DNA of 64,000 nucleotides, from assembly GCF_004123845.1 (NCBI RefSeq), contig NZ_NBDP01000019.1:186001-250000 (forward strand), written 5' to 3'. The first letter of the stretch is position 1. Each line of letters starts with the position of its first letter. The notes below the pieces were generated by a model. The model had not been told where the DNA came from. It searched no databases and worked only from the letters and a program-made list of their open reading frames with translations. Positions 60,885 to 64,000 of the stretch are shown in pieces. The translations under genes and the position numbers were made by a program. This DNA comes from Allobosea sp. Tri-44. Lineage in GTDB: Bacteria; Pseudomonadota; Alphaproteobacteria; Rhizobiales; Beijerinckiaceae.

Positions 60885-62668
60885 GGCGCGACGATCCTGA
60901 GCAAGGCATCGAGCAGGCGGCGCCCGGCCGCGAGATGCGTGAAGTTGTGGTCGGCGTCCGGGATCATCGTCAGCGAGGCGTTGGGATAGGCGGCAAGCCC
61001 TCTGCCTGCCTCGCCGAAATAGGTCTGGAGCTCGGCCATGCCGACATCGCCATCGGCATAGAGCAGCGACAGTTCGACCTTGCGCTCGGCGAGGGCGGCG
61101 AAATGGCGATGGCATTGGTGATGGAGCCGGCCATGCTTGGTCAGCCGCCCGAGCACCGGTGCGAGCTTGACCGAAAGCCGCTTGCGATAGCGGTAGATGA
61201 GATAGCGCCCGGCCGGCCCGACGCGGAGCTTGCCGGTGAGCAGGCGGCGCAAACCGTCCTTGCGGGCCAGCGTCGCACCGAGGTCGCCGGCGCTGCGATG
61301 GGCATAGCGGATCGCGTCCTCGACGCTTTCGTCGGGATCCCAGACGAAGCGCTCATTGTTGACGATCACCAGGCGGCGGATGCGTTCGTCGATCACGGCG
61401 GCATGGAAGGCGGCATAAGCGCCGCTGCAGCGCCCGATCAGGACCGGGGCGTCGAAACCGCGCGCCTCAATGGCGTCGATGGCGAGGCGGACATCGTCGA
61501 TTTGCGCCTGCGAATAGAGGACTTCTTCCGGTCCGTCGGCCGCTACGCCACTGTCGCCGACGCTGCTGGCGTCGAAGCGCAGCGAGGCGATGCCGCGCGC
61601 CGCGAAGGCCCGGGCTTGGTTCACGCTGACCCGGGCCCAGCCGATATGATAGTCGCGGCCGGCATTGACGAAGATGATGGGCTCGCGCGCCGCGGGTCCA
61701 AGCGGCTCGCAAAGCACGCCGAAGAGGCGGCCGTCCGGGCCGAAGCGGATCGGGCGCTCGACGAAGCCGTCGCCGAGCACGCCTTCCGCCGGGCCGGGCA
61801 ACCGGGGCGTCCCGATGCCGGCGGGAACCGGGGGCGTCGCCTCGGCTCGTTCCGCGATCCAGTCGACGATACCAGTGATCGTCGCCTTGGGCGGGCGAGC
61901 CGCGGTCGGATCGGTGGTCAGCGTCTCGTAGCCTTCATAGACGCGCTGCGTCACGGCGGTGCCGAGGCCCGTGAGCGCCTCGGCCAGTGCCGCGTCGCCG
62001 CCATGGCCGGGGCGGGACAGCAGCAGGACCTGTTCGGACGGCGCCCGCTGGAGCGTGCCTGTTCCGAGCGTAGCGATAGCCGGCAGGCGGCCCGGCGCGA
62101 TGCGCAGGCCGGCCACGGCGCAGCGCGTGTCGTCGTCTGGGTCCGTGCCGATGCCGATCCGGTCCGAGACGATGCGCGTCCAGGCCGAAAGTTCGCGCAG
62201 ATAGCGCTTGCCGTTGCCGACCGGAGCCATGAGGACGGTTGCCGCGATCGGCGCGAGATCTTCGGTGAGCTTGAGCGCCAGCGTTCCGCCGAGCCCTTGG
62301 CCGAGCAGGACGAGGCGCTCGCAGCCGCTGGAACGGCGCAGCAGTTCGGCCGCGGCGTGGACCGTCTCGAACCAGTCGTCCAGGTCTTGCGGATCGGCGG
62401 CTTCCTGCGCGTCGCCCTGGCCTGGATAGTCGAAGCGCAGGCAGGCGATGCCCTTGTCGGAGATCGCTTGCGCGAGACTGCGCCAGGTCGCGCGCAGGCA
62501 GAGCTCCTCATAGCCGACGGCGCCGAGCATCAGCACCGCGACTGGAGCATGGCCGGGATGGAAGACGCCCATGCTCCGGCCGAAGGTCACCGGCGTGCCG
62601 AAGGGCGAGGGTGTCGTCGCCGACAACTCGCTCGCCGGATCGATACGGTAGGCTGCGGCCATCGTCAT
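60881..62668 (-). CDS. Double alpha/beta hydrolase protein with non-serine nucleophile elbows
   Basis: A 595-residue protein built of two alpha/beta hydrolase domains (about residues 20-275 and 300-595), each with an RFDxxxxGD strand-loop (RFDYPGQGD near 79, RFDASSVGD near 364). The nucleophile elbow of domain 1 is GQGLGG, with Gly125 where Ser should be; that of domain 2 is GRCSGA with Cys414. A C-terminal His in DADHNFTHL could complete domain 2. It resembles hydrolases linked to exosortase/exopolysaccharide clusters. Domain 1 is probably inactive and domain 2 may be a thiol hydrolase. No signal peptide. It overlaps both neighbours by 4 bp. Confidence 0.82.
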   Translation of the reverse strand: MTMAAAYRIDPASELSATTPSPFGTPVTFGRSMGVFHPGHAPVAVLMLGAVGYEELCLRATWRSLAQAISDKGIACLRFDYPGQGDAQEAADPQDLDDWFETVHAAAELLRRSSGCERLVLLGQGLGGTLALKLTEDLAPIAATVLMAPVGNGKRYLRELSAWTRIVSDRIGIGTDPDDDTRCAVAGLRIAPGRLPAIATLGTGTLQRAPSEQVLLLSRPGHGGDAALAEALTGLGTAVTQRVYEGYETLTTDPTAARPPKATITGIVDWIAERAEATPPVPAGIGTPRLPGPAEGVLGDGFVERPIRFGPDGRLFGVLCEPLGPAAREPIIFVNAGRDYHIGWARVSVNQARAFAARGIASLRFDASSVGDSGVAADGPEEVLYSQAQIDDVRLAIDAIEARGFDAPVLIGRCSGAYAAFHAAVIDERIRRLVIVNNERFVWDPDESVEDAIRYAHRSAGDLGATLARKDGLRRLLTGKLRVGPAGRYLIYRYRKRLSVKLAPVLGRLTKHGRLHHQCHRHFAALAERKVELSLLYADGDVGMAELQTYFGEAGRGLAAYPNASLTMIPDADHNFTHLAAGRRLLDALLRIVAP

Positions 62669-64000
62669 CGGCCGACTCCCTCAGTGGCGCGGTCCGTCGG
62701 CAGCGGGGCTGCCTTGTCCGCCGGCGCGCCACCGAAAAGGAAGGGCCGGATGAAGGCGGTGGCCATGTTGTCGATCCGCCATTTCTCCTTGATCCAGTAC
62801 CAGGCGGCGAGGCTCGAGGCGGTGCTGAAGATCAACCCGGCGATGGCGATGCCCATCAGTCCGCCAACCCGCGCCAGCCCGTAGAGCAGGCCGAGATAGA
62901 TGACGAACATGATCGCCCGCGCGATCAGGAAGAAGCGCTCGCCGCCGCCGATCATCAGCAGCCAGGAGCCGGGGCCGAAGAAGGACAGCGAGACCGAGAG
63001 CACGCAGAGCGCGGTCAGCACATCGGCATGCCGGACGAATTCCGGATTGAACACATGCAGGATGAAGGGCGCGACGACGACCAGTGCCAGCGCGCCCAGC
63101 AACGAGATGCAGAAGCTCGCAAAGGAGAGCCGGCCGATCAGCAGCTGCGCGCCGGCCGTATCGGATTTCTGGAAGCGGGCGGCGATCATCGGAATGCCGA
63201 CGGTGTCGATCGCCGCAAGCGGCAGCATCAGCAGCATGGCGATGCGCAGCGCGACGAAATAGAAGCCGGCTTCGTTCAGGCCGAGCAATGCGCCGATCAG
63301 GATGGTCTCGAGATAGGCGGAGGCGGAGTTCAGGACGTTGTTGGCGATGAAATAACCGCTTTCGCGGCGCCAGTCCGCATGTGTCTGTGGCGGGATTTGC
63401 TTACGCGCGCCGAGCCAGCCCAGCCCCTCGTCACGGAGGAAGATCGCGCTCTGGTAGAGCGTGGTCGCCGCGAGCAGGCCGGTGATGATCGCCATCGCGC
63501 CCGCGCCACCGACCAGCATGCCGGCGAAGCCAGTACCGGCGATGCACAAGATCGAGCTGCCGCGCCAGACGATCTCGCGCGGGACCAGCGACATGTTGAT
63601 GCGGCCATGGATGCGAAAATAGTTCTGCAGGTATTCGCTGAGCGCGAAGATCGCGGCGAAAACGAAGGCGAGCCAGAGATAATGGTAGGTCGGGGGCAGC
63701 TCCTCGGCGAAGAGCCAGAGCGGCAGGGCCGCAGCCAGCAGTACGAAACAGCCGAGCGCGAGCCAGCGGGCGTTGACGCCAAGAAGCGCCTGGTTGAGCG
63801 GGTGGCCGCTCGCCTCGGTCCGGCGATAATGCTTCACGACGAGGATCTGCTGGCCGAGCACGGCGATCAGCCCAAGCGCGCTGCCGATCGAGAACAGGAA
63901 GACATAGAGCCCGTATTCCTGCGTCGGCAGGAAATGGCTCGCGGCCAGAAGCACGAAGAAGCTCAGCAGTGTGCTGCTGAAGCGCGACGAGAAGGCCGGC
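62665..64000 (-). CDS. Polysaccharide flippase, Wzx/MATE-like (5' end outside window)
   Basis: At least 444 residues of a multispanning membrane protein of the polysaccharide biosynthesis/MOP flippase family, with about 12 helices. The frame is open to the window edge (upstream residues read SSTLLSFFVLLAASHFL), so only a short N-terminal part is missing. Seen: LPTQEYGLYVFLFSIG near the N-terminus and the YFIANNVLNSASAYLETILI helix. It would flip a lipid-linked oligosaccharide to the periplasmic side of the inner membrane. It overlaps the double hydrolase gene by ATGA and begins the visible part of the exopolysaccharide operon. Confidence 0.9.
   Translation of the reverse strand, partial: PAFSSRFSSTLLSFFVLLAASHFLPTQEYGLYVFLFSIGSALGLIAVLGQQILVVKHYRRTEASGHPLNQALLGVNARWLALGCFVLLAAALPLWLFAEELPPTYHYLWLAFVFAAIFALSEYLQNYFRIHGRINMSLVPREIVWRGSSILCIAGTGFAGMLVGGAGAMAIITGLLAATTLYQSAIFLRDEGLGWLGARKQIPPQTHADWRRESGYFIANNVLNSASAYLETILIGALLGLNEAGFYFVALRIAMLLMLPLAAIDTVGIPMIAARFQKSDTAGAQLLIGRLSFASFCISLLGALALVVVAPFILHVFNPEFVRHADVLTALCVLSVSLSFFGPGSWLLMIGGGERFFLIARAIMFVIYLGLLYGLARVGGLMGIAIAGLIFSTASSLAAWYWIKEKWRIDNMATAFIRPFLFGGAPADKAAPLPTDRATEGVGR

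Overview
GC-rich chromosomal DNA of an alphaproteobacterium, most likely Hyphomicrobiales and Bosea-like. This placement is an inference from the dense GTGA/ATGA-overlapped operons, the many GntR/FCD regulators with ABC or TRAP uptake systems, and a TAGAGCATT-type palindromic repeat of a kind I recall from this order. No rRNA, tRNA, CRISPR array, phage gene or insertion sequence was seen. Almost everything is transport and catabolism of organic nitrogen and sugar compounds; the last 5 kb are exopolysaccharide genes.

Layout. (1) 1-2914: tail of a sugar ABC operon (two permeases), a DapA-family lyase and a GntR regulator; 2995-5929: a complete TRAP transporter. (2) 5937-13561, minus strand: binding protein, two permeases, an argininosuccinate-lyase-like enzyme, an UgpC/MsmX-like ATPase, a PfkB kinase and a SIS-domain sugar-phosphate enzyme, divergent from a ROK regulator (13688-14989). 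This looks like uptake, phosphorylation and deamination or cleavage of an amino sugar or N-glycosylated amino acid. (3) 15171-21064: an endonuclease/exonuclease/phosphatase-family protein behind a possible sigma-54 promoter, a gamma-glutamyltransferase (GGT), and an amidase with a Tat-exported peptide-binding protein. (4) 21177-26866: a branched-chain 2-oxoacid dehydrogenase operon (E1alpha, E1beta, E2, E3) with a divergent Lrp-type regulator, as in the Pseudomonas bkd locus. (5) 26873-39156: an oligopeptide ABC system with a fused DppD-DppF ATPase, a second GGT, a hydrolase, a second closely related binding protein, a C45 self-processing amidohydrolase and two GntR regulators. (6) 39386-43667: class III aminotransferase, M29 aminopeptidase, flavin reductase, GntR. 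(7) 43853-52346: a complete peptide ABC operon with two amidohydrolases inserted. (8) 52524-58579: IlvD/Edd sugar-acid dehydratase, third GGT, fifth peptide-binding protein, GntR. (9) 58708-64000: glycosyltransferase, GH5 glycosidase, double alpha/beta hydrolase and a Wzx-like flippase, all overlapping by 4 bp.

How the genes work together. Five oligopeptide-type binding proteins share two visible permease sets, and most sit beside a hydrolase without an export signal (three GGTs, an amidase, a C45 enzyme, two amidohydrolases). The simplest reading is that gamma-glutamyl, peptide or amide compounds are taken up intact and opened in the cytoplasm. Released branched-chain amino acids could feed the bkd complex.

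Intergenic DNA is unusually structured. Six copies of a composite palindrome (GTCAT...ATGAC ends, two local hairpins joined by long-range arms), three copies of a CTC-rich version with the same architecture, and one 65-bp repeat whose two ends provide the stop codons of two convergent genes account for most long gene-free stretches. Several inverted or direct repeats next to divergent regulators are good operator candidates.
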